A stretch of 44,258 bases of DNA from Helicobacteraceae bacterium (GTDB taxonomy: Bacteria; Campylobacterota; Campylobacteria; Campylobacterales; Helicobacteraceae). Made by a program: the position numbers and the translations under genes. The notes below the pieces were generated by a model that had not been told where the DNA came from, did not search any database, and saw nothing but the letters and a program-made list of their open reading frames with translations. The DNA is taken from NCBI GenBank assembly GCA_029258405.1, contig JARHYY010000090.1:1-44258 (forward strand). The letters run 5' to 3'. Shown here piece after piece: positions 27,063 to 35,531 of the stretch; position 1 is the stretch's first letter, and every line of letters starts with the position of its first letter.

Positions 27063-29207
27063 ATGGGACTACCAGAATTAAAGCAGGAATTATATAGTAT
27101 TTTTAATGTAAATGGTAGCGTGCTTGCTTTGCAGCAGAGTGGTGCAGTGTTTTTATGTGTGGATAGTTCATATTGTGTAAGTGTTTATGATATGGAAAAT
27201 CTAACACTTCAAACCTCAACTGTTGTGAGCAAAGATGCTCAAACACCCCATAGGCATTCTAATGCTTGTAGTATTTCACCTAATAAGCTTTTATGTATTC
27301 CTCTTATTGGCAATAAAGAAGGGCTTATTTTGCAATATGATGAAAAATTTAAAAGACGAGGGCAAATCACTGAACATGAGAGTGATATAGAATCATCAGT
27401 GTTTAGCCCAAACGGGCGTTATTGCGTAACAGGGGGGCAAGATGGAAAAGTATTCATTTATGATACAGAGCGATTTTTAGCTATTGGTTCTCTTATTCCT
27501 CGTGCAGATTATATTTATACATTGCATTTTTCAAAAGATTCAGAACTTTTAGCATGTGGTGGTTTTGATAAAAGTGTTGTTGTGTTTGATATGGTGCAGA
27601 ATAAAAGACGATGCACGATACCTACCCCTGATGTTGTTGAAGAAATGAGCTTTTGTGATAATAATCAAAAACTCTATATGATTTTACGCAATGGTGCTTC
27701 TTTTTTATATGATGTAATCAAAAAAGAAACAGTAAGCATTGAAAATCTTTTTAGTATGTGGCCTAGTGCATTAGCTATTAGCCCTGATGAGCGTTTTGCT
27801 GTTGTTGGAGCAAGGGGAGATTCAATATATATTGTAAATTTGCATTCTAATATGCGTATGCTTGAATTTAAGATTGAGCTACCCGGTGTGAGTAAAATTT
27901 ATTTTCATAATCATTTACTTTTTTTAGGTGCTACTGATGGGAATGTATTTGTCATTGAGTATCAAAAAGGCGAAAAAGAGCTTGAAGAAGCTGTTAAAAA
28001 CAAAAAATATAGAATCGCAAGAGATATGATAGAAAACAATCTTTTTTTAAGCATACACCCATTAATGAAAGTTTTTGATGAAGATTGGCCAGAAATTCTT
28101 GATAAAGCTATAGAACTTTTGAATAATAAACAAATAAATGAGGCTGTAGAACTCGTTAATCCCTTTATATACGATCAAACAAAAGCGAGAGAATTTGACT
28201 TTTATCTCATGCAGCAAGAACCTGTGCGAAAATTTGCTGAATTAACTAAAAATAAAGAATATATTAAAGCATATGATATGACGGTCACAACAAAATTTTT
28301 AGTAAATACTTTTACTTATACAGAGCTTGAAAATGCGTGGAATAAAGCTTTTATGCAAGCAAAAAAGCTTTTAGAAGAAAATCCAACATTAAATATCAAA
28401 AAAGCTGATTCTATTCTTAAGCCTTTTGAATCGAGTGTCAAAAAAGAATTGATTGCCCAGCTTCTTAAAAATTGTTCTGTATTTTCTCAAGCAGAAAATC
28501 TCATTAAAGCACGAAATTTTAGTGGTTATTTTTCTCTTATTAATCAATATGGATTTTTGAGAGATACAGAGCTTTTTAAAAAGGTTTCGATACTTGGCGA
28601 TCGTAATATGGCAGAAATGCTTGCACTAGAACAAGAAGGGCAGTTTGAAAGAGCTGAAGAATTAGCAAAATTTTTACAGGTTTTTCCAAGCCTTAAGCGT
28701 TCTTGTACAGAACGATTAATTATTATTCAACAAAAACGCCGTCTTTTAACCGCGATAGAGATTGATAATATCACTCAAGCATATGCAATTGTTGAGGAAT
28801 ATAAAATTCTTCGTTCTATGCCACAATTTAGAGAATTTACTCAAAAATTTGAAATTGTCTTTGAGAAAGCAAAGAATCATGCTCTTTCAGGGCATCCTAA
28901 GAGTACATTGCAAACATTTGGGGAATATGTTCAAATTCCATTTTGGATCGATAGAATTGCTTCATTATTAAAGACAGCATATATTCATGAGATTGAAAAT
29001 AAAATTCATGATGGTGGCATTAATTGGACCTTAACTCTTCATCGTTTTATTGAGAGATTTGGTAAAGATGATATGCTTCAAGCATTAGTGCATAAATATG
29101 GGCTAGAGGCTGAACTTGAATCCATTAATGAAGAAGGTAATTATGTAGGTTATAGGACATTCAAATTTGTTGATGAGATTGTTATTTTTTTACTTGAAAA
29201 GGAATAA
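27063..29207 (+). CDS. WD40 beta-propeller protein with a long helical C-terminal half
   Basis: A 714-residue protein. Residues about 15-305 contain seven WD40-like blades, recognised by repeated elements such as YCVTGGQDGKVFIYDTE, LLACGGFDKSVVVFD, FAVVGARGDSIYIVNLH and FLGATDGNVFVIEYQ, enough for one closed propeller. Residues about 305-705 are predicted all-helical, with amphipathic helices in pairs and no membrane segment. There is no signal peptide, so it is predicted cytoplasmic. A propeller followed by an alpha-solenoid is the layout of eukaryotic coat proteins; here that is only an architectural likeness. AAGGAG lies before the ATG. It sits 12 bases after the YibQ-type gene and two before dprA. 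Function unknown. Confidence 0.85.
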   Translation: MGLPELKQELYSIFNVNGSVLALQQSGAVFLCVDSSYCVSVYDMENLTLQTSTVVSKDAQTPHRHSNACSISPNKLLCIPLIGNKEGLILQYDEKFKRRGQITEHESDIESSVFSPNGRYCVTGGQDGKVFIYDTERFLAIGSLIPRADYIYTLHFSKDSELLACGGFDKSVVVFDMVQNKRRCTIPTPDVVEEMSFCDNNQKLYMILRNGASFLYDVIKKETVSIENLFSMWPSALAISPDERFAVVGARGDSIYIVNLHSNMRMLEFKIELPGVSKIYFHNHLLFLGATDGNVFVIEYQKGEKELEEAVKNKKYRIARDMIENNLFLSIHPLMKVFDEDWPEILDKAIELLNNKQINEAVELVNPFIYDQTKAREFDFYLMQQEPVRKFAELTKNKEYIKAYDMTVTTKFLVNTFTYTELENAWNKAFMQAKKLLEENPTLNIKKADSILKPFESSVKKELIAQLLKNCSVFSQAENLIKARNFSGYFSLINQYGFLRDTELFKKVSILGDRNMAEMLALEQEGQFERAEELAKFLQVFPSLKRSCTERLIIIQQKRRLLTAIEIDNITQAYAIVEEYKILRSMPQFREFTQKFEIVFEKAKNHALSGHPKSTLQTFGEYVQIPFWIDRIASLLKTAYIHEIENKIHDGGINWTLTLHRFIERFGKDDMLQALVHKYGLEAELESINEEGNYVGYRTFKFVDEIVIFLLEKE

Positions 29208-29209
29208 TT

Positions 29210-30034
29210 GTGCTAAGAGTGCCTATTAAATGTGTGGAGTATGATTCTTTTGCTGAATGTATAAAGAAAAAAGTTAATGCATTAAAAAAAGTACCTTGTA
29301 GATTATATTATCAAGGGAATTTATCATTACTTGAATCTCCAATAGTGGCTATTATGGGCACAAGAAAGCCTAATCAATATACTAAAATCTTTGTTTTTGA
29401 GTTGGCTCGTCGTTTGACGGATATAGGAGTGGTTGTTATAAGTGGCGGTGCAATTGGTGTTGATATTTTGGCACATAAAGGAGCACAAAAACAAACAATT
29501 ATGATAGCTCCTTCAGGATTAAATTATTATTATCCTTCAATAAATATAAAAGAAATTTGCAAAATTGCTCAAAATGGGCTCGTAATGAGTGAATATGATA
29601 ATAATATCAAGGTACAAAAATGGACATTTTTAGAACGGAATCGATTGATACTTGCCCTTAGTGATTGTGTAGTCATTCCACAAGCAGATATTAAAAGTGG
29701 TTCTTTGAAGTCTGCTTATTTAGCTTTGGAAATGAAAAAACCTTTATTTGTTTTTCCGCATAGAATGGGCGAGAGCTTGGGGACACATTTATTAATCAAA
29801 AAATATAATGTCGAAGCTATTGTTGATATTGATTCTTTTTTAGAACAATTAAAAAACATTATTAACATTCCACAGAGGGCTATAATAAAGCAAAATGATG
29901 CATTTCTTGAATTTTGCTCTTCTTGTCCATCACAAAATGATGTTATAGAAAAATTTGGAATAAGCCGATTTGTACAAGAGCAAATTTATGGAACTATTAT
30001 TGTCTCTCAAGGAAGGGTAATGCTAACTCATTAA
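29210..30034 (+). CDS. dprA: DNA processing protein DprA
   Basis: A 274-residue protein that loads RecA on incoming single-stranded DNA during natural transformation. The Rossmann core carries IMGTRKPNQYT, ISGGAIGVDILAHKGA, MSEYDNN, FLERNRLILALSD and IKSGSLKSAYLALEMKKP. The final 50 residues (from about 225) form a small winged-helix-like domain as in H. pylori DprA, and the N-terminal SAM domain of longer DprA proteins is absent. The start is a GTG six bases after AAGGA. Confidence 0.93.
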   Translation: MLRVPIKCVEYDSFAECIKKKVNALKKVPCRLYYQGNLSLLESPIVAIMGTRKPNQYTKIFVFELARRLTDIGVVVISGGAIGVDILAHKGAQKQTIMIAPSGLNYYYPSINIKEICKIAQNGLVMSEYDNNIKVQKWTFLERNRLILALSDCVVIPQADIKSGSLKSAYLALEMKKPLFVFPHRMGESLGTHLLIKKYNVEAIVDIDSFLEQLKNIINIPQRAIIKQNDAFLEFCSSCPSQNDVIEKFGISRFVQEQIYGTIIVSQGRVMLTH

Positions 30035-30056
30035 TGTTTTCATAAACGGGGGTATA

Positions 30057-30941
30057 ATGAAAAGAGTATTGTTATATATATTTGCATATTTTATTACTAG
30101 TGGTATATTATATGCACAAGTTTCTGTTATAGCTGATAATTATAAAGAAGATATTACATCTCTTATTGTTAAAGATATTAAAAATAAACAAATATTATAT
30201 TCAAAAGCAAGCAACCAACAAATGCGTCCAGCGAGCTTAACAAAGATTATGACTGCCATTTTAGCAATAGAAAGTGGTAAAATGAATAAGGTAGTTACCA
30301 TTACAAAAGAATCCACCAAAGCAGCCCCAACTAAAGCTGGACTAAAGGTTGGAGATAAAATTTACCTAAAAGATTTAGTTAAATCTACATTAATAAGTTC
30401 AGCAAATGATTCTGCTACTGCTATTGGAATCTATATAGGAGGGAGCAGTAAGCGTTTTGCCGCTATGATGAATCGTAAGGCTCGCAAATTAGGCATGAAA
30501 AATACTCGTTTTACAAATGCAGCAGGTTTTGATATCGGGAATCATTACTCAACAGCAAAAGACCTTTTGATTCTTGCTGAATATGCAATTAAGAATAAAA
30601 TTTTTAATCAAATTGTAAAGCTTGATTATCATGCCTTTTCTCCTATTAATAACAAAAGACGATATATATCACGAACAAGCAATCGCCTTCTTAAAGAACA
30701 TAAATATGCTATAGGAGTCAAAACAGGATATACATCAAAAGCTGGACCTTGCTTAATTGCTCGTGCAAAAAAGGGGGATAAAGATATTATTCTAGTTATG
30801 CTTAACTCTAAATATAAAAGGTGGGAAAGTGCAACAAATATTTTAAATGTAGCATTAGGTATAGATAATCAACAAATTGCACAAACCGACCAAGAAGATA
30901 ATATGTTTTTAAAACAAGGGAAATATGTTACGCCTTATTAA
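30057..30941 (+). CDS. D-alanyl-D-alanine carboxypeptidase (S11 family, PBP5-like)
   Basis: A 294-residue penicillin-binding protein of low molecular mass. An N-terminal signal peptide (cleavage near ILYA-Q) targets it to the periplasm. The three active-site motifs are SLTK, SAND (Ser-x-Asn) and KTGYT. It should trim the terminal D-Ala from peptidoglycan stems. The C-terminal domain of E. coli PBP5 and its amphipathic membrane anchor are missing, as in shorter S11 enzymes. The start context GGGGGTATAATG is a G-rich ribosome-binding site. It lies 22 bases after dprA. Confidence 0.9.
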   Translation: MKRVLLYIFAYFITSGILYAQVSVIADNYKEDITSLIVKDIKNKQILYSKASNQQMRPASLTKIMTAILAIESGKMNKVVTITKESTKAAPTKAGLKVGDKIYLKDLVKSTLISSANDSATAIGIYIGGSSKRFAAMMNRKARKLGMKNTRFTNAAGFDIGNHYSTAKDLLILAEYAIKNKIFNQIVKLDYHAFSPINNKRRYISRTSNRLLKEHKYAIGVKTGYTSKAGPCLIARAKKGDKDIILVMLNSKYKRWESATNILNVALGIDNQQIAQTDQEDNMFLKQGKYVTPY

Positions 30942-30951
30942 AATTTAATAA

Positions 30952-31029
30952 TGGTCGGAGTAGCGGGATTTGAACCCACGACCTCACCCACCCCAAGGGT
31001 GTGCGCTATCCAGGCTGCGCTATACTCCG
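30952..31029 (-). tRNA. tRNA-Pro (anticodon GGG)
   Basis: On the minus strand the 78-base sequence starts CGGAGTA and ends TACTCCGACCA, giving a full 7-bp acceptor stem and an encoded 3' CCA. The D arm is AGCGCAGCCTGGATAGCGC, the anticodon stem CACCC/GGGTG encloses the loop TTGGGGT, so the anticodon is GGG. The T arm reads TGGGTTCAAATCCCG. The overall form is close to bacterial tRNA-Pro. It reads against the flanking plus-strand genes. Confidence 0.96.
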
Positions 31030-31044
31030 TAAATTTAAGTTTTC

Positions 31045-31050
31045 ATTATA
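31045..31050 (-). promoter_or_regulatory. -10 box for tRNA-Pro
   Basis: On the minus strand GAGGTATAATGAAA has TATAAT 16 bases before the mature tRNA 5' end, leaving a precursor leader of about 8-10 bases. Confidence 0.6.
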
Positions 31051-31092
31051 CCTCTATTTAATTTAAAGTGCTATAAAATATATCAACAAAAA

Positions 31093-31108
31093 TGGCACAT
31101 CTTTTGCT
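31093..31108 (+). promoter_or_regulatory. Sigma-54 (RpoN) promoter for the flgI-flgS operon
   Basis: The sequence TGGCACATCTTTTGCT is a near-perfect -24/-12 element: GG at 31094-31095 and GC at 31106-31107 with exactly 10 bases between. The start site is expected near 31119-31120, about 25 bases before the flgI ATG. No TATAAT box was seen on the plus strand between the tRNA and flgI. Confidence 0.9.
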
Positions 31109-31144
31109 TTTTTCTTAAAGAGATTATATGAAAGGATGTAAGTT

Positions 31145-32206
31145 ATGAAAGATATTGCAAAGCCAATAATGCTTATATGGACTTTGGCATTTTTGTTTCA
31201 TTCCGCATTGTATGCTGAAAAGATTAGAGATATCGCTAATGTTGTTGGCGTAAGAGAGAATCAGCTTATAGGCTATGGTTTGGTTGTTGGGCTCAATGGA
31301 ACGGGCGATAAAACTACCTCACTTTTTACAATGCAATCTCTAGCAAATATGTTAGAGAGTGTCAATGTGAAAATTGATCCTAATGATATACAATCAAAAA
31401 ATGTCGCTGCTGTAATGGTAACAGCAAAGTTGCCACCATTTGCAAGACAAGGAGATAGAGTAGATGCCCTTATTTCAAGTATTGGAGATGCGAAGTCTTT
31501 AGAGGGTGGGACATTGATACTTACCCCATTAAGCGGTGTTGATGGACGCATATATGCTACCACACAAGGGGCTATCTCTATTGGTGGAAAAAATGAACGA
31601 GGGGGCGGAATCAATCACCCTTTAGCAGCTACAATTTATGGTGGGGCTATTATTGAAAGGGAGGTTAATTTTGATATTTATTCCAAAAAAGATGCTACAT
31701 TGAGCTTAAAAACTTCTAATTTTCAAAATGCGCTAAGAGCTCAACAGAGCATTAATGATGCTTTTGGTGCAGCAATTGCTACAGCCATAGACCCGCGTAC
31801 AATAAAACTGAATCGTCCAGAAACTATGGGCATGGTAGAATTTTTAGCACGCGTAGAAGATGTGGATATGGATGTAACAAGAGATGAAAAGATTGTTATT
31901 GATGAGCGAACAGGCACTGTGGTTGCAGGCATAGGCGTTGAAGTGGGCAATGTTGTAGTTACGCATGGTGAAATTACTGTTAAAATTTCTCAAGAGAACT
32001 TGCCTGATGAGGGCAGTATTGATATGGGTGATGGCATGCGCTTAAATGCGGCAAACAGTTTATTGAGCACTGGCAATCAACCACCCACAGTAGCAAATAT
32101 TACAAGAGCACTACAGAGAATGGGGGCTGCCCCTAAAGATGTTATTGCTATTTTGCAAGCCATTAAAAGAGCAGGAGCAATTAGTGCAGATTTAGAAATT
32201 ATATAA
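31145..32206 (+). CDS. flgI: Flagellar P-ring protein FlgI
   Basis: A 353-residue precursor with a signal peptide (cleavage near ALYA-E) that forms the P-ring in the peptidoglycan layer around the flagellar rod. RDIANVVGVRENQLIGYGLVVGL, GTGDKT, and a C-terminal ALQRMGAAPKDVIAILQAIK are family signatures. Length is normal. AAAGGATG lies 7 bases before the ATG. First gene after the sigma-54 promoter; the FlgJ-like gene follows by 14 bases. Confidence 0.97.
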   Translation: MKDIAKPIMLIWTLAFLFHSALYAEKIRDIANVVGVRENQLIGYGLVVGLNGTGDKTTSLFTMQSLANMLESVNVKIDPNDIQSKNVAAVMVTAKLPPFARQGDRVDALISSIGDAKSLEGGTLILTPLSGVDGRIYATTQGAISIGGKNERGGGINHPLAATIYGGAIIEREVNFDIYSKKDATLSLKTSNFQNALRAQQSINDAFGAAIATAIDPRTIKLNRPETMGMVEFLARVEDVDMDVTRDEKIVIDERTGTVVAGIGVEVGNVVVTHGEITVKISQENLPDEGSIDMGDGMRLNAANSLLSTGNQPPTVANITRALQRMGAAPKDVIAILQAIKRAGAISADLEII

Positions 32207-32220
32207 ACTATAAGGAGCGT

Positions 32221-32580
32221 ATGATGATAAACCCTATTGATACTAGTAAAGTCTTATTTGATGCACAGGCACAGAAACAACCTAAGGTTGACAACCTTTC
32301 TCATGATGATGCGAAATTAAAAGAGCAAACTGATGCATTTGAAGCAATTTTGATTAAAACCCTTTTGGATACAGCTTTAAAAATGGAGGACAATTTATAC
32401 CCAAAAGCAGCCGGACATGACATTTATGAAAGCATGTATAGAGAACAAATGAGCGAGGCATTATCTGGAGGCTTTGGTTATAGCGATGCTCTGTTTAAAT
32501 GGCTTAAAGAAGAGCAAAATATTGCAGAAAATGGAGGCATTTATAAACCTAATGATAAAAAAACAGGAAATAAAGAGTGA
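32221..32580 (+). CDS. FlgJ-like rod-binding protein
   Basis: A 119-residue protein matching the N-terminal rod-capping domain of FlgJ (PF10135): QTDAFEAILIKTLLDTALKMED, then a loop and MYREQMSEALSGGFGYSDALFK. The muramidase domain of enterobacterial FlgJ is absent, as in other Campylobacterota. It should act with FlgI and rod subunits in the periplasm. Two adjacent ATG codons follow AAGGAG; the second (32224) has better spacing. The stop overlaps the flgS GTG by four bases. Position matches HP0245. Confidence 0.85.
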   Translation: MMINPIDTSKVLFDAQAQKQPKVDNLSHDDAKLKEQTDAFEAILIKTLLDTALKMEDNLYPKAAGHDIYESMYREQMSEALSGGFGYSDALFKWLKEEQNIAENGGIYKPNDKKTGNKE

Positions 32581-33608
32581 TTAATCAAGAATTACTTGAT
32601 TCTTTAAGCGGTAACGATAAAGTTACCCTTATGCGTTCTTTAGAAGAACTTATTTCTCAATCATACCAAATTGAAAAGGAATTTATAGAGCTTAAAGGAC
32701 TTTTTGAGGGAGTGTTAGAGCTTTTGCCTAATGCTCTTTGGGTGCTTGATGAAAATGGGGGGCTTATTTATCAAAATGATGAGTCTCTTAAAATTAACAA
32801 TCTCCTCCCTATTGTATGTAACTTACAAGAAAATGGTGAAGTAGAATTAGAAGGTTCTTTTTATCTTGTAAATATTAATAAAAAAATGGGCAAGAGTATT
32901 ATCTCTGCAACAGATATTACTGATGAGAAACGAAAGGAGCGACTTATTTCTATGGGACAAATTTCTGCTAACTTGGCTCATGAGATACGAAACCCTATCG
33001 GTTCGGTAACGCTATTAAGCTCTACCCTACTTAAAAGAGTGGATATGGGCGTTAAACCATTAGTGCTTGAAATCAAAAAAGCAATTTGGCGTGTAGAGAG
33101 AATTATTCGTGCAACATTACTTTTTTCTAAAGGTATTCAACCTAACAAGACTCGTTTTCAACTTAAGCAACTTCAAGATGAACTAGGTTTAGCCATTGGT
33201 TATTATACCTATACAAAAATTATTGAATTTAATTTTGATTTTAATCAAGATTGCATTATTTATGGTGATATTGATTTATTAGGCATTGTATTGCAAAATT
33301 TTATTTTTAATGCCATTGATGCTATCGAAGAGGAAGAAGAGCTTGATAATGATTGCTTGGTAGAAATATCTTGCATGGAAGAAGAAGGAAAAAGAGTTTT
33401 TGAAATTTATGATAATGGTAAAGCATTTGAAAATAAAAATGTTATATTTGAACCTTTTAAGAGCACTAAAGTAAAGGGTAATGGTTTGGGCTTAGCACTC
33501 TCATTGAAAATTATTGAGGCACATAATGGTGGAGTAGAAATTATAGATACAGATAAAAAGGGTTTTAGAATCGTGATAGAACATCCTAAAAAGGATAATT
33601 TATTATAA
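32577..33608 (+). CDS. flgS: Flagellar sensor histidine kinase FlgS
   Basis: A 343-residue soluble kinase. Residues about 40-118 look like a PAS-type sensing fold (LPNALWVLDENGGLIYQND). The phosphoacceptor His is in ANLAHEIRNPIGS, and the ATPase part carries LQNFIFNAIDAIE, IYDNGKAF and GNGLGLALSLKIIEAH. It phosphorylates FlgR, the activator of sigma-54, and so switches on rod-hook genes. No membrane helix, in line with cytoplasmic sensing of the export apparatus. Start is a GTG overlapping the FlgJ-like stop (GTGA). Confidence 0.93.
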   Translation: MINQELLDSLSGNDKVTLMRSLEELISQSYQIEKEFIELKGLFEGVLELLPNALWVLDENGGLIYQNDESLKINNLLPIVCNLQENGEVELEGSFYLVNINKKMGKSIISATDITDEKRKERLISMGQISANLAHEIRNPIGSVTLLSSTLLKRVDMGVKPLVLEIKKAIWRVERIIRATLLFSKGIQPNKTRFQLKQLQDELGLAIGYYTYTKIIEFNFDFNQDCIIYGDIDLLGIVLQNFIFNAIDAIEEEEELDNDCLVEISCMEEEGKRVFEIYDNGKAFENKNVIFEPFKSTKVKGNGLGLALSLKIIEAHNGGVEIIDTDKKGFRIVIEHPKKDNLL

Positions 33609-34037
33609 ATATTTTTCCTTCAAACAAAAAACTCCTTAATGATAACCACTTTTTTATATTGATGTTCTCCCCTCCCCCTAAACCCTAGGCAAAGACAGAC
33701 TTAGTGATGCTGTTAAACTCGAACAAAAAGATTCTTTAAACTGAAATTTGACTTTCTTAGTCATTATAAGGGCAAGATAGATGCAAAAGCTATTATAGGG
33801 GATATAAGCTTTTGCTCTGCTTGTTTGGTTAAGAAATTTATCTTTATTTGTTTCATGTGATAATGCACTATCTCTCTTAAAACTTTAGCTTTAAGAGAGT
33901 GATTCATGTATGCATTAAACTAGAGCTGAAAGTAAATTGCACTTAAATACTCATTAAATGCTTATAGGTTTGTGGGTGTGGTAATGTATTATTAAGATAT
34001 TTTTAAATATAATTATAAAAACAAGGCGATAAGGATT
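33609..34037. other. 429-bp intergenic region between flgS and asd
   Basis: No gene with a credible start is present. A C-rich patch (CCCCTCCCCC near 33670) stands out in the AT-rich surroundings. A frame near 33735-33860 is open for about 40 codons but has no start site. No strong hairpin followed by a T-run was found behind flgS. The asd promoter lies at its right end. Confidence 0.5.
34008..34013 (+). promoter_or_regulatory. -10 box for asd
   Basis: TTTTTAAATATAATTAT contains TATAAT 25 bases before the asd ATG, with a T-rich run ahead. AAGGAT serves as ribosome-binding site. Confidence 0.6.
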
Positions 34038-35060
34038 ATGATGAAAAAGTATAGGATAGCTATCGTAGGTGCTACTGGTGCAGTTGGTGAAGAAATATTA
34101 AAACTTTTAGAGGAATATAATTTTCCTGTAGATGTGCTCATTCCTCTAGCAAGCTCAAGAAGCATTGGAAAACAGGTTTATTTTAAAGGCGAAGAAAGGG
34201 CGGTTTTAGAGCTCACGCCACATGTTTTTAAAGAGCATAATATACAAATTGCCTTTTTTAGTGCTGGAGGAAGTGTAAGCCAAAAGTTTGCACCCTATGC
34301 TGTAGAGGCTGGAGCTGTTGTTATAGACAATACAAGTCATTTTAGAATGCAAGAAAATATACCTCTAGTAGTGCCTGAAGTCAATACAAAAGATATTATG
34401 CTTTGCAAAAATGGTGGTATTATTGCGAACCCAAATTGTTCAACTATACAGATGGTACATGTCTTAAACCCATTGCATAAACACTATAACATTCAAAGGG
34501 TTGATGTAAGTACATATCAAGCAGTGAGCGGAGCGGGCAAGAAAGGCATGGAAGAGCTTGTAGTGCAAATGCAGCATTTTTTTAATTTTACACTTTCTGA
34601 ATGTGAGCCAAAGGCATTTGCTCATCAAATTGCTCTTAATGTAATACCCCATATCGATATTTTTTTAGATAATGGCTACACAAAAGAAGAAATGAAAATG
34701 ATTAAAGAAACAAATAAAATTATGCACTCTGATTTTCCTATAAGTGCTACCTGTGTGCGAGTGCCTGTTCTTAGAAGTCATAGCGAATCTATAAGCATTC
34801 TTTTTGAAAAAGAACCTTCTGTTAAAGAGGCAAGAGAGATTTTATCACAATCCCCAGCGGTTATTGTTGTAGATGAGCCTAAGAGCAATCAATATCCTAT
34901 GCCAATTATAGCAACAGATACCGATAGCACCTATGTTGGACGCATAAGAAAAGATAATTTTAACCCTAATATATTACACCTTTGGTGTGTAGCTGACCAA
35001 ATAAGGGTAGGAGCAGCTACTAATGCTATTAAAATAGCTCAACAATGGATCTTAGCCTAG
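34038..35060 (+). CDS. asd: Aspartate-semialdehyde dehydrogenase Asd
   Basis: A 340-residue NADPH enzyme that makes aspartate semialdehyde for lysine, diaminopimelate, threonine and methionine. IAVVGATGAVG-type nucleotide loop (here IAIVGATGAVGEE), the catalytic Cys in NPNCSTIQM, QAVSGAGKKG and the late His in RVPVLRSHSE are present. Length is normal. Two adjacent ATGs; the second has better spacing from AAGG. The stop shares a CTAG with the stop of the convergent gene. Confidence 0.95.
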   Translation: MMKKYRIAIVGATGAVGEEILKLLEEYNFPVDVLIPLASSRSIGKQVYFKGEERAVLELTPHVFKEHNIQIAFFSAGGSVSQKFAPYAVEAGAVVIDNTSHFRMQENIPLVVPEVNTKDIMLCKNGGIIANPNCSTIQMVHVLNPLHKHYNIQRVDVSTYQAVSGAGKKGMEELVVQMQHFFNFTLSECEPKAFAHQIALNVIPHIDIFLDNGYTKEEMKMIKETNKIMHSDFPISATCVRVPVLRSHSESISILFEKEPSVKEAREILSQSPAVIVVDEPKSNQYPMPIIATDTDSTYVGRIRKDNFNPNILHLWCVADQIRVGAATNAIKIAQQWILA

Positions 35061-35425
35061 TAAGCTTTTCTCCCACATTTCCATTCAATTTCTTTAGCAA
35101 CCATTTGTGCATCAGGTGATACAGATGGATTTTGTTGGTTTGTCCCAGCTGTATTAGGGTAGGCTTCTACTTCGACAAATTTGCCCACAGTGAGATCTTT
35201 AAAAGTGCCATATATATCATTGCCCCAAACCCCACAATCATCGCCTTTGAGCTCTGTATAGGGGAGCACTTGTATGGTTGTTGTCCCCCTCATGCTCTGT
35301 AATGTTATGATGTGATCGTTTTCATTCACCGCTGTGATTTGCCCCTCTAAATCCCACATATCAGCCATTACGATATGAGGCATCATCGCACATAGCATAC
35401 AAAATGCTGCATATAGTTTTTTCAT
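35057..35425 (-). CDS. Periplasmic OB-fold-like protein (DUF5666-like)
   Basis: A 122-residue protein with a signal peptide (cleavage near VMA-D). The mature part, WDLEGQITAVNENDHIITLQ, TTTIQVLPYTEL, and LTVGKFVEVEAYP, has the strand pattern of small OB-fold proteins of the DUF5666 type. It contains two Cys residues (in GDDCGVW and EWKCGR) that could form a disulphide. GGAGG precedes the start. The family's function is not known; export to the periplasm is the firm part. Convergent with asd, with a three-base overlap at the stops. Confidence 0.7.
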   Translation of the reverse strand: MKKLYAAFCMLCAMMPHIVMADMWDLEGQITAVNENDHIITLQSMRGTTTIQVLPYTELKGDDCGVWGNDIYGTFKDLTVGKFVEVEAYPNTAGTNQQNPSVSPDAQMVAKEIEWKCGRKAY

Positions 35426-35531
35426 AGACTTTTTTCCTCCACTATAAAGTATTTAGCATTTATCAGCTTATCTTTAAAGTATAAAGTATATCATTTTTAA
35501 ATTAAAATACTAGCATGGATAAGATTAGACT

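Noticed and set aside
31273..31614. 113-codon minus-strand frame inside flgI
   Set aside because: It is a shadow of the well-supported FlgI coding frame, has no ribosome-binding site and has a composition typical of antisense frames.
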